A stretch of DNA of 64,000 nt from Aureimonas psammosilenae (GTDB taxonomy: Bacteria; Pseudomonadota; Alphaproteobacteria; Rhizobiales; Rhizobiaceae). The translations under genes and the position numbers were made by a program. The stretch is taken from the NCBI RefSeq assembly GCF_009176975.1, contig NZ_WEZG01000008.1:124001-188000 (forward strand), in the 5' to 3' direction. Numbering within the stretch: position 1 is the first letter of the stretch; each line of letters starts with the position of its first letter. A model generated the notes under the pieces. That model worked only from the letters and a program-made list of their open reading frames with translations, was not told the origin of the DNA and made no database searches. Below are positions 8,877-16,525 of the stretch, one piece after another.

Positions 8877-10241
8877 TCATCGCCGGGCCGGCCAGGACAG
8901 AACGGCGCGCAAGCCGCCCGAAGGCGCCGCGCTCAGAGTCAGGCGGCCGCCGCCGGCTTCAGCGAGATCGCGCGTGATGGCGAGGCCGAAGCCGCTGCCG
9001 GGCGTCGCTTCGTCCCACCGCCGCCCGCGCTCCACTGCCGCGATCTCGTTTCCCTCCATGCCCGGTCCGTCGTCATCGAGAACGAGGCCGACACGTCCGG
9101 TCTCGGCGAGCGCGGTCAGAAACACGCGGCTGCGGCTCCATTTGCGGGCGTTATCCAGAAGGTTACCGAGCATTTCCGTCAGGTCGTCAGGCGAGACCGG
9201 CAGATAAAGGCCCGCCGGCACGTCGAGCCCCCAGTCGAGCGGGCTGTCGGTGGGCAGGCGGCGCATCACATCCACCAGCCGCCGCGCGACGGCCTGAGCC
9301 TCTGCCCGCTCGCGCCGAACCGAGCCGGCTGAGGCGACGCGCGCCCGCGCCAGAACGCGCTCGACCTGCGTCCGCATCATGGCCGCTTGTTCCTCGATCT
9401 CGCGCGCCGTTTCGCTATCCCCCCTCTCGGCTGCGCTCCGCGCCAGGGCTTCCAGAATCGCGAGCGGCGTCTTCAGGCCGTGGGCGAGGTCGCCGGCCTG
9501 CGTCCTCGCTCGCGACACCGCCGCGCCCTGCATCGCGATGAGGCGGTTGAGATCATCGGCGAGCGGCTGCACTTCTTCCGGCAGATCGTTCGGCAGCGCG
9601 TCGCGCTGCCCTTCGTGAAGCGCGCGGAGGTCGCGGCGAAGGGTGCGAAAGGGGAGAAGGGCGCGGTGCACGAAAAGCGCCATGGCGAGAACGAGGACGA
9701 GCCCGAGCCCGACCAACGCCGGCACCAGAAGCTGGAGAAAGGAACGGCGGCTTTCGGCGAGTTCCCGGCGATCGAGCGCGACGACGATCGCGAGTTCCCG
9801 CGCCGCCCCATCGCGCAGGATGCGGATCTGGCGCACCACGGCGATCAACCGGCTCCCTTCTGGCCCTGAAAGATCCAGAACGCGCTGGCCGGAGCCCGAA
9901 ACGGGCAGGGTGCCGGGCGGGAGGGCGAGTTCGGTGTCCCACAAGGACCGCGAGCGCAAGGGCGCGCCCCGATCCGGCTGCAACTGCCAGTAAAGCCCGC
10001 CATAGGCGCCCGTGGAGCGCGGGTCGGCCGGAACGCGGCGCAGAAGCACGTTGCCGTTGGCGTCGATCTCGGCAAGGCCCGCGAGATCCTTGGCGAGGCG
10101 GTCGAGCTCGGTCACGGTGCGCTCGTTCAGGACCGAATCCATCACCACGCGAAGCCCGAAGCCGGTGAGCACCAGCGCGAGCGTGACGAGCGCCGCCGCC
10201 GACAGGATCAGCCGGGCGCGCAGCGAGTTTCGAGCAGTCAC
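8877..10241 (-). CDS. Sensor histidine kinase of a PhoQ/QseC-like two-component system
   Basis: 454 residues: membrane segment about 10-31, a periplasmic sensing region about 32-165, membrane segment about 170-192, HAMP, then the dimerisation helix with phospho-acceptor His254 (GDLAHGLKTPLAIL). The ATPase domain shows the N box (NLLDNARKWS), G1 (DDDGPGM) and G2 (GSGFGLAI). It lies last in a leftward operon with a PepSY protein and a response regulator, overlapping the regulator by four bases. The signal is unknown; the PepSY neighbours point to the envelope. Confidence 0.92.
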   Translation of the reverse strand: MTARNSLRARLILSAAALVTLALVLTGFGLRVVMDSVLNERTVTELDRLAKDLAGLAEIDANGNVLLRRVPADPRSTGAYGGLYWQLQPDRGAPLRSRSLWDTELALPPGTLPVSGSGQRVLDLSGPEGSRLIAVVRQIRILRDGAARELAIVVALDRRELAESRRSFLQLLVPALVGLGLVLVLAMALFVHRALLPFRTLRRDLRALHEGQRDALPNDLPEEVQPLADDLNRLIAMQGAAVSRARTQAGDLAHGLKTPLAILEALARSAAERGDSETAREIEEQAAMMRTQVERVLARARVASAGSVRRERAEAQAVARRLVDVMRRLPTDSPLDWGLDVPAGLYLPVSPDDLTEMLGNLLDNARKWSRSRVFLTALAETGRVGLVLDDDGPGMEGNEIAAVERGRRWDEATPGSGFGLAITRDLAEAGGGRLTLSAAPSGGLRAVLSWPARR

Positions 10242-10903
10242 GCTTCGTCCTTCGCAACGAGGTAGCCGTGCCCGCGCCGGGTCTCGATCAAGGGCGTGCC
10301 GAGCTTGCGCCGAAGGCGGGTCAGCAGCGCTTCCACGGCATTGGCTTCGCGATCGGTATCGCCGTCATAGAGATGGTCGAGAAGCTCGCCCGGCGGGACG
10401 ACGCGGCCGCGATTGTGGAGGAGATAGGAAAGAAGGCGATATTCGAGCTGCGTGAGCGCCAGCGCGCGGCCGTCGACGCTGGCGCTCCGGTCGCGCGTGT
10501 CGAGTTCCAGCGCGCCGGCCTTCAGGATCGGCGAGGCTTGGCCGGCCGAGCGGCGCAGAACGGCCCTCAACCGCGCTACGAGTTCCTCCATGCGGAAGGG
10601 CTTGGCGAGATAGTCGTCGGCACCGGCATCGATGCCTTCCACCTTTTCGCGCCAGCCGTCGCGCGCGGTGAGGATCACGACGGGCGTGTGGCAATCGCCG
10701 GCGCGAAGGCGCTTCAGGACGCTGAGGCCGTCCAGTCGGGGCAGGCCGAGATCGAGGACGATCGCGTCGTAGTCCTCGATCTCGGCCTGATAAAGCGCTG
10801 CTTCGCCGTCGCGCGCGGTGTCCACGGCATAGCCCGCCGCCTCCAGGCCGTGACGCAGATCGGCGGCGATGCGCGGTTCGTCCTCCACAACCAAGATGCG
10901 CAT
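10238..10903 (-). CDS. OmpR/PhoB-family response regulator
   Basis: 221 residues starting MRILVVEDEPRIAADL. The receiver domain has acidic residues 7-8, phospho-acceptor Asp51 (IVLDLGLP) and a switch Lys in the KPFRMEELVARL segment. Residues 125-221 form a winged-helix domain (LTQLEYRLLSYLLHNRGRVV ... EALLTRLRRKLG). It should receive phosphate from the kinase it overlaps. A probable binding box lies between the two PepSY genes just upstream (11226-11243). Confidence 0.93.
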   Translation of the reverse strand: MRILVVEDEPRIAADLRHGLEAAGYAVDTARDGEAALYQAEIEDYDAIVLDLGLPRLDGLSVLKRLRAGDCHTPVVILTARDGWREKVEGIDAGADDYLAKPFRMEELVARLRAVLRRSAGQASPILKAGALELDTRDRSASVDGRALALTQLEYRLLSYLLHNRGRVVPPGELLDHLYDGDTDREANAVEALLTRLRRKLGTPLIETRRGHGYLVAKDEA

Positions 10904-10910
10904 CTTGCGT

Positions 10911-11201
10911 TCAGTCCACGTCCAGAACTGCGAGGCTACCGGCATCGATCTCGATCTCGCGGCGGTCGCCGTTGCTGGTCAGCACCTTCAATTCGTAGAC
11001 CCAGCGTCCGTCGTCCCGGTCGAGTTCGACTCCGACCACTTCGCCGGGGAGCGCCCGGCGCTGAACGGCGAGCACGTCTTCCAGCGGCCTGATCTCGCCA
11101 GCCGCCAGCGCCCGGCGCGCACGGTCCTGATCGTCATCGTCGGCAAAGGCCGGAACGGCGAAAAGGGACAGGAGGAGAAGGGAAAGGCGAAGCGCGCGCA
11201 T
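10911..11201 (-). CDS. Small secreted PepSY-domain protein
   Basis: 96 residues with a signal peptide (MRALRLSLLLLSLFAVPAFA) and a single PepSY fold ending YELKVLTSNGDRREIEIDAGSLAVLDVD. PepSY proteins are small periplasmic modules thought to inhibit or sense proteases or ligands. It is the first gene of the operon, with the regulator starting 7 bases after its stop. An in-frame start 12 codons upstream lies inside the promoter and is unlikely. Confidence 0.82.
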   Translation of the reverse strand: MRALRLSLLLLSLFAVPAFADDDDQDRARRALAAGEIRPLEDVLAVQRRALPGEVVGVELDRDDGRWVYELKVLTSNGDRREIEIDAGSLAVLDVD

Positions 11202-11225
11202 GAGCGCGAAACTAGCGCGGGCATC

Positions 11226-11253
11226 CTGACAGAACACTGACAGCCTGTGTCAG
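11226..11253. promoter_or_regulatory. Probable response-regulator box between divergent PepSY genes
   Basis: CTGACAG occurs at 11226-11232 and 11237-11243, an exact 7-bp direct repeat with 11-bp periodicity, the one-turn spacing used by tandem OmpR/PhoB-family dimers. An inverted copy, TGTCAG, follows at 11248-11253. The box lies between the start of the leftward PepSY-regulator-kinase operon (11201) and the rightward PepSY gene (11336), so it could control both. Confidence 0.6.
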
Positions 11254-11335
11254 GGAGGCGGGTGCGGTTTCGGCCAGGATGCCTCCATCGCCATCGAGGC
11301 GATATTCGCTTCGACCAGATGCAAAGGAAAAACCC

Positions 11336-11614
11336 ATGAAGAAGATCGCGACCCTCGTTCTCGCCGCTGTCGGCCTGTCGACCCTCGCCATCCCGGCCGC
11401 CTTCGCCGACGATCGCGCCTGCACCACCGAGCCGCGCGAGCGCTGGCTGCCTGTGGCGGAAGTGACGAAGAAGGTCGAGGCTCTCGGTTATACGGTGCGC
11501 GAGATCGAGGCCGACGACGGCTGCTACGAGGTTTCGGGAACCGACCGGAACGGCGCCAAGATCGAGCTCGACCTCGATCCGGTGAGCGGCGAGATCGCCC
11601 CGGCCCGCCGCTGA
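11336..11614 (+). CDS. Secreted PepSY-domain protein (PepSY_2 type)
   Basis: 92 residues with a signal peptide (MKKIATLVLAAVGLSTLAIPAAFA) and a compact PepSY domain (LPVAEVTKKVEALGYTVREIEADDGCYEVSGTDRNGAKIELDLD). Two cysteines (RACTTEP, DGCYEV) could form a disulphide. It is divergent from the two-component operon that carries a second PepSY protein, a layout often seen where the regulator controls the PepSY gene. AAAGGAAAAACCC precedes the ATG. Confidence 0.85.
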   Translation: MKKIATLVLAAVGLSTLAIPAAFADDRACTTEPRERWLPVAEVTKKVEALGYTVREIEADDGCYEVSGTDRNGAKIELDLDPVSGEIAPARR

Positions 11615-11620
11615 GCCATC

Positions 11621-11658
11621 CCATGAAGGCTGCGCCGTAACCTGCGCAGCCTTCATGG
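11621..11658 (+). terminator. Strong stem-loop after the PepSY gene
   Basis: A perfect 15-bp stem joins 11621-11635 and 11644-11658 around the loop CGTAACCT. There is no T-tract after it, but its position between the PepSY gene and the thi promoter fits a terminator or a barrier to read-through. Confidence 0.65.
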
Positions 11659-11671
11659 AGGAAACCCCCGG

Positions 11672-11700
11672 TTGACGCGCCGCGCGTTCCGCGCGATGTT
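11672..11700 (+). promoter_or_regulatory. Candidate promoter of the thi operon
   Basis: TTGACG (11672-11677) and GATGTT (11695-11700) are 17 bases apart, and transcription would start at the 5' edge of the TPP riboswitch. The -35 is close to consensus and the -10 is weak, as is common in alphaproteobacteria. Confidence 0.5.
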
Positions 11701-11705
11701 CACCG

Positions 11706-11790
11706 CCATTCCGAGGGGTGTGCCGCAAGGCGCTGAGATGGCGAATGCCGAACCCTTGAACCTGATCCGGGTCATGCCGGCGTAGGAACG
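11706..11790 (+). ncRNA. TPP riboswitch (THI element)
   Basis: All hallmark segments are present in order: GAGGGGTG near 11713, CTGAGA at 11733-11738, ACCCTTGAACCTGATC at 11751-11766, CCGGGTCATGCCGGCGTAGGAA up to about 11788, with an ATTCC/GGAAC closing helix. It binds thiamine pyrophosphate and represses the downstream thiamine uptake and salvage genes when TPP is plentiful. Confidence 0.96.
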
Positions 11791-11796
11791 GGAAAT

Positions 11797-11820
11797 CGAG
11801 CCGCCTTCGGCTCGGCCATT
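11797..11820 (+). terminator. Probable riboswitch expression-platform hairpin
   Basis: CGAGCCG-CCTT-CGGCTCG forms a perfect 7-bp stem at 11797-11814, six bases after the aptamer, followed by GCCATTT. The thiX start is 76 bases further on, so the hairpin does not cover its ribosome-binding site; transcription termination is the more likely mode of control. The T-run is weak. Confidence 0.5.
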
Positions 11821-11889
11821 TCATGTCTCCTCCACCATTGATCGCGGGTTCCACGGCGGCCTTGCCGCCAGGACGAAGGGCGACAGTGC

Positions 11890-12687
11890 GTGGCGTATCG
11901 CGGCGGGACGATCGGAACGGGAGGCACGCGCACCGCGCGGGCCTTTCGCGTTTCCGGCATCGCGCTTCGCGGCTGCCTTGCGGTTCTTCTCGTTTGGCAG
12001 GCCGCCGTTTATCTTCTCGACCCGCCGCGCTTTCTTTTGCCGTCCCCCGCCCTTGTCGGCGAAACGCTTCTGGCCCGTCTGCCGATGCTCTGGACGCAGG
12101 CGCTCCTCACTTTCGCGGAAGCCGGGCTCGGCCTCTTGTTCGGTTCGCTCGCCGGCATCCTCGCCGCCTTTCTGGTCGTGGCGATGCCGCGTGTCGGCGC
12201 GCTCGCCTGGCCGGTTCTCCTCGTTCTCCAGGCCTTGCCGGTCTTCGCGATCGCGCCGCTCCTCGTTCTCTGGTTCGGCTTCGGCATGGCCTCCAAGGTC
12301 GTGATGGCGGCGCTGGTCCTGTTCTTTCCGGTCGCCTCCGCCTTTGCGGACGGTTTGCGCCGCACCGAGCGCGATCTCGTGGAGGCCGCCGAACTCGCCG
12401 GCGCGACGCCCTTCCAGACGCTCATGCGCCTTCGCCTGCCGCTCGCCATGCCGGCGCTCGCGTCCGGCCTTCGCGTCGCCGCCCCCCTCGCGCCGCTCGG
12501 CGCGGTGATCGGCGAGTGGGTTGGCGCGACCGGCGGGCTCGGCTTCGTAATGATCCAGGCCAATGCCCGGATGCAGACCGATCTTCTGTTCGCCGCCTTC
12601 GCGCTTCTCGCCGTCCTGACGCTGGTCTTGCGCGTCCTTGTCGACGAGTTCGTGCCGCTCCTCGCCCCTTGGGCGCGCTCGATCTGA
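11890..12687 (+). CDS. thiX: ThiX-like thiamine-precursor ABC transporter permease
   Basis: 265 residues with about six membrane segments and the permease EAA loop (AAELAGATPFQTLMRLRLPLAMPAL). It resembles ThiX/SsuC-type permeases that import the pyrimidine precursor (formylaminopyrimidine/HMP) with ThiY. An in-frame stop at 11839-11841 leaves GTG 11890, preceded by GAAGGG, as the only plausible start. It is the first gene under the TPP riboswitch. No ThiZ ATPase is present in the operon. Confidence 0.86.
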   Translation: MAYRGGTIGTGGTRTARAFRVSGIALRGCLAVLLVWQAAVYLLDPPRFLLPSPALVGETLLARLPMLWTQALLTFAEAGLGLLFGSLAGILAAFLVVAMPRVGALAWPVLLVLQALPVFAIAPLLVLWFGFGMASKVVMAALVLFFPVASAFADGLRRTERDLVEAAELAGATPFQTLMRLRLPLAMPALASGLRVAAPLAPLGAVIGEWVGATGGLGFVMIQANARMQTDLLFAAFALLAVLTLVLRVLVDEFVPLLAPWARSI

Positions 12688-12716
12688 CCCCCCCCTTCCG
12701 AAAGGCACCACCCTCC

Positions 12717-13670
12717 ATGCAGCGCCGCACCTTCCTTGCCGCCTCGCTCGGCCTTCCCGCGATCCTGAAAGGCGCGCCGGCCTCCGCGGCGGAGGACAAG
12801 CTGACCGTGCTTCTGGAATGGTTCGTCAATCCCGACCACGCGCCGCTCGTGCTGGCGAAGGAACTCGGTCTCTTCGCCAAGCATGGTCTTGCGGTCGATC
12901 TCGTCCCGCCGGCCGACCCTTCCGCGCCGCCGCGCCTTCTGGCGGCGGGGCAGGCGGATATCGCCGTTCACTACCAGCCGAACCTTTATCTCGACGTCGC
13001 CAACGGACTGCCGCTCGTACGGTTCGGCACGCTCGTGTCCTCGCCGCTGAACACGCTGATCGTTCTTGAGGACGGCCCGGTGAAGACGCTCGCCGATCTG
13101 AAGGGCAGGCGCATCGGCTATTCGGTATCGGGCTTCGAGGAAGCGCTGATCGGCCGGATGCTCGGCTCCACCGGGCTCAATGCCACCGATGTCGAGCTCG
13201 TCAACGTCAACTTCTCGCTGAGCCCCTCGCTGCTTGCCGGCTCGGTGGATGCGATCATCGGCGGTTATCGCAATTTCGAGCTGACGCAGATCGCGATCGA
13301 AGGGCGGAAGGGCCGCGCCTTCCTTCCCGAGGAGCACGGCGTGCCGCTCTACGACGAGCTGATCTACGCCACCCGGCGCGACCTCCTCGGCGATCCGCGC
13401 CTGCCGCGCTTTCTGGCGGCGGTGGAGGAAGCCACCACCCGCCTCCTTGCCGACCGGCAAGCCGGCTGGGCGCTGTTCCTCCAGGCCCATCCCGATCTCG
13501 ACGATCGCCTGAACCGACAGGCCTTCACCGACACGGTGCCGCTTCTCGCCAAGCGCCCCGGCGCGCTCGACAAGGAACGCTACGCCGAGTTCGGCGCCTT
13601 TTTGAAGGAGCGCGGCTTGATCGAGGCCGCGCCGCCGGTGGACGCGGTGGCGGTGGAACTCCGAGCATGA
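12717..13670 (+). CDS. thiY: ThiY-like thiamine-precursor-binding protein
   Basis: 317 residues with a Tat-like leader (MQRRTFLAASLGLPAILKGAPASAAE). The body is an NMT1/THI5-type binding fold (LTVLLEWFVNPDHAPLVLAKELGLFAKHGLAVDLV), the family that binds the thiamine pyrimidine precursor in the periplasm. It lies between thiX and thiM; its stop overlaps the thiM start by four bases (ATGA). With ThiX it should import a pyrimidine for the ThiD/TenA salvage steps encoded downstream. Confidence 0.9.
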   Translation: MQRRTFLAASLGLPAILKGAPASAAEDKLTVLLEWFVNPDHAPLVLAKELGLFAKHGLAVDLVPPADPSAPPRLLAAGQADIAVHYQPNLYLDVANGLPLVRFGTLVSSPLNTLIVLEDGPVKTLADLKGRRIGYSVSGFEEALIGRMLGSTGLNATDVELVNVNFSLSPSLLAGSVDAIIGGYRNFELTQIAIEGRKGRAFLPEEHGVPLYDELIYATRRDLLGDPRLPRFLAAVEEATTRLLADRQAGWALFLQAHPDLDDRLNRQAFTDTVPLLAKRPGALDKERYAEFGAFLKERGLIEAAPPVDAVAVELRA

Positions 13671-14380
13671 TGACGAGCCCCGCCATCGTCGCCGACGTTC
13701 TCGCGAGGCTCCGGGCAACCCGCCCGCGCGTTCATGCGATCACCAACACCGTCGTCCAGACCCGCACCGCCGACGGCCTGACGGCGCTCGGCGCGGTGCC
13801 TTCCATGACGGTGGACCCGGAAGAAATCGCGGAAGTCGCGGGCGCGGCCGACGCGCTTCTCGTCAATCTCGGCACGCTCGACCGCGACCGGCGCACGGCG
13901 ATCGCAATGGCGGTCGAGCATTTCGCGCGCTCCTCCCGCCCCTTCGTGCTCGACCCGGTGAAATGCGACATCGCGAGCCGGCGTCTGGTTCTCGCCCGCG
14001 AATTTCTGACCCAAGGCCCGGCGCTGGTGCGTGCCAACGCCGCCGAGATGCGGGCGCTTTCGCCGGCCGGGGCGCGGCTGGAAACCGGGGCGGTGGACGT
14101 CGTTTCCCAGGCAAGCCGACGTATCGAAGTCGCCAACGGCCATCCCTGGCTCGCTGATGTCACCGGAACCGGCTGCCTGTCCGGTGCGATGGCGGCGGCG
14201 TTTCTGGCGGTGGAACCCGATCCGGTGGTGGCGGGCGTTGCGACGGCGGTGGTGCTCGGCCTCGCCGCCGAGATCGCCGCTGAGAGATCGGCGGGGCCGG
14301 GCACCTTCTCGGTCCACCTTCTCGACGCGCTCGCCACGCTCTCCGCCGACCATATCCTCGAACGCGCTCGGATCGCCTGA
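13667..14380 (+). CDS. thiM: Hydroxyethylthiazole kinase, shortened
   Basis: 237 residues; ThiM proteins are usually about 260-270. It phosphorylates hydroxyethylthiazole with ATP. Family text is clear at the N-terminus (HAITNTVVQTRTADGLTALGAVPSM, VNLGTL) and around the catalytic Cys170 (HPWLADVTGTGCLSGA). Between LVRANAAEMRALSP and TGAVDVV about 28 residues are missing compared with E. coli ThiM, including the GVD...AVVVTG strand near the ATP site. The frame is intact. It overlaps thiY by four bases and thiE by one, so it is translated, but its activity is uncertain. Confidence 0.85.
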   Translation: MMTSPAIVADVLARLRATRPRVHAITNTVVQTRTADGLTALGAVPSMTVDPEEIAEVAGAADALLVNLGTLDRDRRTAIAMAVEHFARSSRPFVLDPVKCDIASRRLVLAREFLTQGPALVRANAAEMRALSPAGARLETGAVDVVSQASRRIEVANGHPWLADVTGTGCLSGAMAAAFLAVEPDPVVAGVATAVVLGLAAEIAAERSAGPGTFSVHLLDALATLSADHILERARIA

Positions 14381-15036
14381 TGCCGGACATCTCCCTTTAC
14401 GCTCTTCTCGACGCCGGAACGCTTGGGGCCGACAGGCTTCCGACCTTTGCGCGCCTCGCGGCCGAAAACGGCGCGACGATCCTGCAATATCGCGACAAGA
14501 CCGGCACGACCCGCCAGATGGTGGAGCGGGCCCTCGCGATCCGGGAGGCGATCGCGGGCCTCCAAGTGCCGCTTCTCGTCAACGACCGCGTCGATGTCGC
14601 GCTGGCCTCGAACGCCGACGGCGTCCATCTCGGCCGCGACGATCTGGAGCCCGGAGAAGCTCGCCGCATCCTCGGGCCCGGCGCGATCATCGGGCTGACG
14701 GTGAAGAACGAGGCGGATGCGGAAGTCTCGGCCGCCGCGCCGGTGGATTATGCCTGCATCGGCGGCGTCTTCGAAACCCTGTCCAAGAAGAACCCCGATC
14801 CGCCGGTCGGTCTCGAAGGCTTAGGCACCTTGCGCGCAAAACTACGCGACGCGCGCCCCGACCTGCCCGTCGGGGCCATCGCCGGCATCGATCTCGCACG
14901 CGTTCCCGGCGTCATCGCGGCCGGTGCGGACGGGGTGGCGGTGATCTCGGCGATCTTCAAGGCGAGCGACCCCGCGCAGGCGACGAGGGCGTTGCGCGCG
15001 GCGGTGGATGCAGCCAAGGGGAGCCGCGCCCGATGA
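14380..15036 (+). CDS. thiE: Thiamine-phosphate synthase
   Basis: 218 residues with a TIM-barrel ThiE sequence: YALLD near the N-terminus, ILQYRDKTGTTRQM with the substrate-binding Gln and Lys, LLVNDRVDVALASNADGVHLGRDDL, the YACIGGVFETLSKKN loop and GADGVAVISAI. It joins HMP-pyrophosphate and thiazole phosphate into thiamine phosphate. The gene overlaps thiM by one base (TGATG) and thiD by four, showing translational coupling. Confidence 0.95.
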   Translation: MPDISLYALLDAGTLGADRLPTFARLAAENGATILQYRDKTGTTRQMVERALAIREAIAGLQVPLLVNDRVDVALASNADGVHLGRDDLEPGEARRILGPGAIIGLTVKNEADAEVSAAAPVDYACIGGVFETLSKKNPDPPVGLEGLGTLRAKLRDARPDLPVGAIAGIDLARVPGVIAAGADGVAVISAIFKASDPAQATRALRAAVDAAKGSRAR

Positions 15037-15848
15037 TCCCCGTCGCCCTCACAATCGCCGGCTCGGACAGCGGTGGCGGCGCCGGCATCCAGGCCGATCT
15101 GAAGAGCTTCTCCGCGCTCGGCACCTTCGGCACGAGCGCGATCACGGCCATCACGGCGCAGAACACGCAAAGCGTTCGCGCGGTGGAGATCCTGTCGCCG
15201 GGAATCGTCGCCGCGCAGATCGAGGCGGTTCTCGATGATTTTACGGTCGGCGCGATCAAGATCGGCATGGCAGGCAGTGCCGACACGATCGTAGCCATCG
15301 CGTCGGTTCTCCATCGCGCGGGAACCCGAGCTGTTCTCGATCCCGTCATGGTCGCGACATCGGGCGACCGGCTTTTGGCGCAGGAGGCGGTGAATGCCTT
15401 GACCACGAGACTCCTGCCCCTCGCGCTTCTTGCGACGCCGAACCTTCATGAGGCGGCGATCCTGTCGGGAATGGCGGTCGCACGCAACGAAGTGGACATG
15501 GCCGAACAGGGGCGGCGGATCCTGGCGCTCGGGGCAGGGGCCGTTCTCGTCAAGGGCGGGCATCTGACGGGGAACGAAAGCGTCGATCTTCTTCTCAGCC
15601 CCGATGCGCCCGTCCGCCGCTTCGCCACGCCGCGTATCGAGACGCGCAACGACCATGGCACCGGCTGCACGCTGTCGGCCGCGATCGCCGCCCATCTCGC
15701 GCATGGCCTGCCGCTGGAGGACGCGGTCGCGGAAGGAAAACGATACCTGTCCGGAGCGCTCGCCGCCGGCGCGCCCTTGCGGCTCGGACGGGGGCACGGG
15801 CCGGTGCATCACTTCCACGCCCTTTGGAAAGCGGAGAGCGGACGATGA
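15033..15848 (+). CDS. thiD: Hydroxymethylpyrimidine/phosphomethylpyrimidine kinase
   Basis: 271 residues, a ribokinase-fold ThiD: ALTIAGSDSGGGAGIQADLKSF at the start binds the pyrimidine, LDPVMVATSGDRLL and VLVKGGHL lie mid-protein, and NDHGTGCTLSAAIAA holds the catalytic Asp and anion hole. It phosphorylates HMP twice to give the ThiE substrate. The ATG overlaps thiE and the stop overlaps tenA. Confidence 0.95.
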   Translation: MIPVALTIAGSDSGGGAGIQADLKSFSALGTFGTSAITAITAQNTQSVRAVEILSPGIVAAQIEAVLDDFTVGAIKIGMAGSADTIVAIASVLHRAGTRAVLDPVMVATSGDRLLAQEAVNALTTRLLPLALLATPNLHEAAILSGMAVARNEVDMAEQGRRILALGAGAVLVKGGHLTGNESVDLLLSPDAPVRRFATPRIETRNDHGTGCTLSAAIAAHLAHGLPLEDAVAEGKRYLSGALAAGAPLRLGRGHGPVHHFHALWKAESGR

Positions 15849-16525
15849 GCGGGCTATTCGATCACCTGAAGGCGGCTGCGCTGGCGAATTGGACGGCCTA
15901 TACGAGCCACGACTTCGTCCAGCGACTGGCCGGAAACCGTCTGCCGGAAGCCGCCTTCCGCTTCTATCTCGTGCAGGACTACCTGTTCCTGATCCAGTTC
16001 GCGCGGGCGCAGGCGCTGGCCGCCTACAAGAGCCGCACGCTCCGCGAGATGCGGGCGGCGAAAGACGGTCTTGTCGCGATCCTCGACGTCGAGCTCGACC
16101 TTCATGTGCGTTTGTCGGCGCGCTGGGGCCTGTCGCCGGACGATCTGGAAAGCGCCAGCGAACACGCCGCCACGGTCGCCTATACGCGGCTCGTGCTAGA
16201 CGCCGGCATGGCGGGGGACCTTCTCGACCTTCGCGTGGCGCTCGCCCCATGCGTCATCGGCTATGGCGAGATCGCCCGCGCCATCGCGCCTGAGGCCGGG
16301 CGCCATCCCGGCCATCCGCAAGGCGACTGGGTGGCCGAATATGCCGGCGAGGCCTACCAGGATGTCGCCCGCGCGGCGCGAGAAGAACTCGACCGTCTGG
16401 GCCATGATCTGCCTCCGCGCCGTTTGGCCGAGCTGGAACGCCTGTTCGCAAAGGCCTGCGATCTGGAAGCCGCATTTTGGCAGATGGCTCTGGACGAAAG
16501 CGCGCGTCAGCCCTTCGACAGATAG
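15845..16525 (+). CDS. tenA: TenA-family thiaminase II / aminopyrimidine aminohydrolase
   Basis: 226 residues, all-helical TenA. The catalytic Cys136 sits in LRVALAPCVIGYGEIA, matching the usual Cys135, so this is the cysteine-type TenA that hydrolyses aminopyrimidine salvage products to HMP. FRFYLVQDYLFLIQFARAQALA near residue 40 carries the conserved Asp/Tyr site. It ends the riboswitch operon. Its 3' end overlaps the convergent kinase-like gene by 19 bases. Confidence 0.92.
   Translation: MSGLFDHLKAAALANWTAYTSHDFVQRLAGNRLPEAAFRFYLVQDYLFLIQFARAQALAAYKSRTLREMRAAKDGLVAILDVELDLHVRLSARWGLSPDDLESASEHAATVAYTRLVLDAGMAGDLLDLRVALAPCVIGYGEIARAIAPEAGRHPGHPQGDWVAEYAGEAYQDVARAAREELDRLGHDLPPRRLAELERLFAKACDLEAAFWQMALDESARQPFDR

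Noticed and set aside
10904-10945. Longer start for the response regulator
   Set aside because: The extra residues run into the PepSY gene stop, and MRILVVEDE is the standard receiver-domain start.
11823-12716. ATG at 11823 giving a long Arg-rich frame that joins thiY
   Set aside because: The first 298 codons lie out of frame over thiX and lack a signal peptide; thiY has its own ATG at 12717 with a proper leader.
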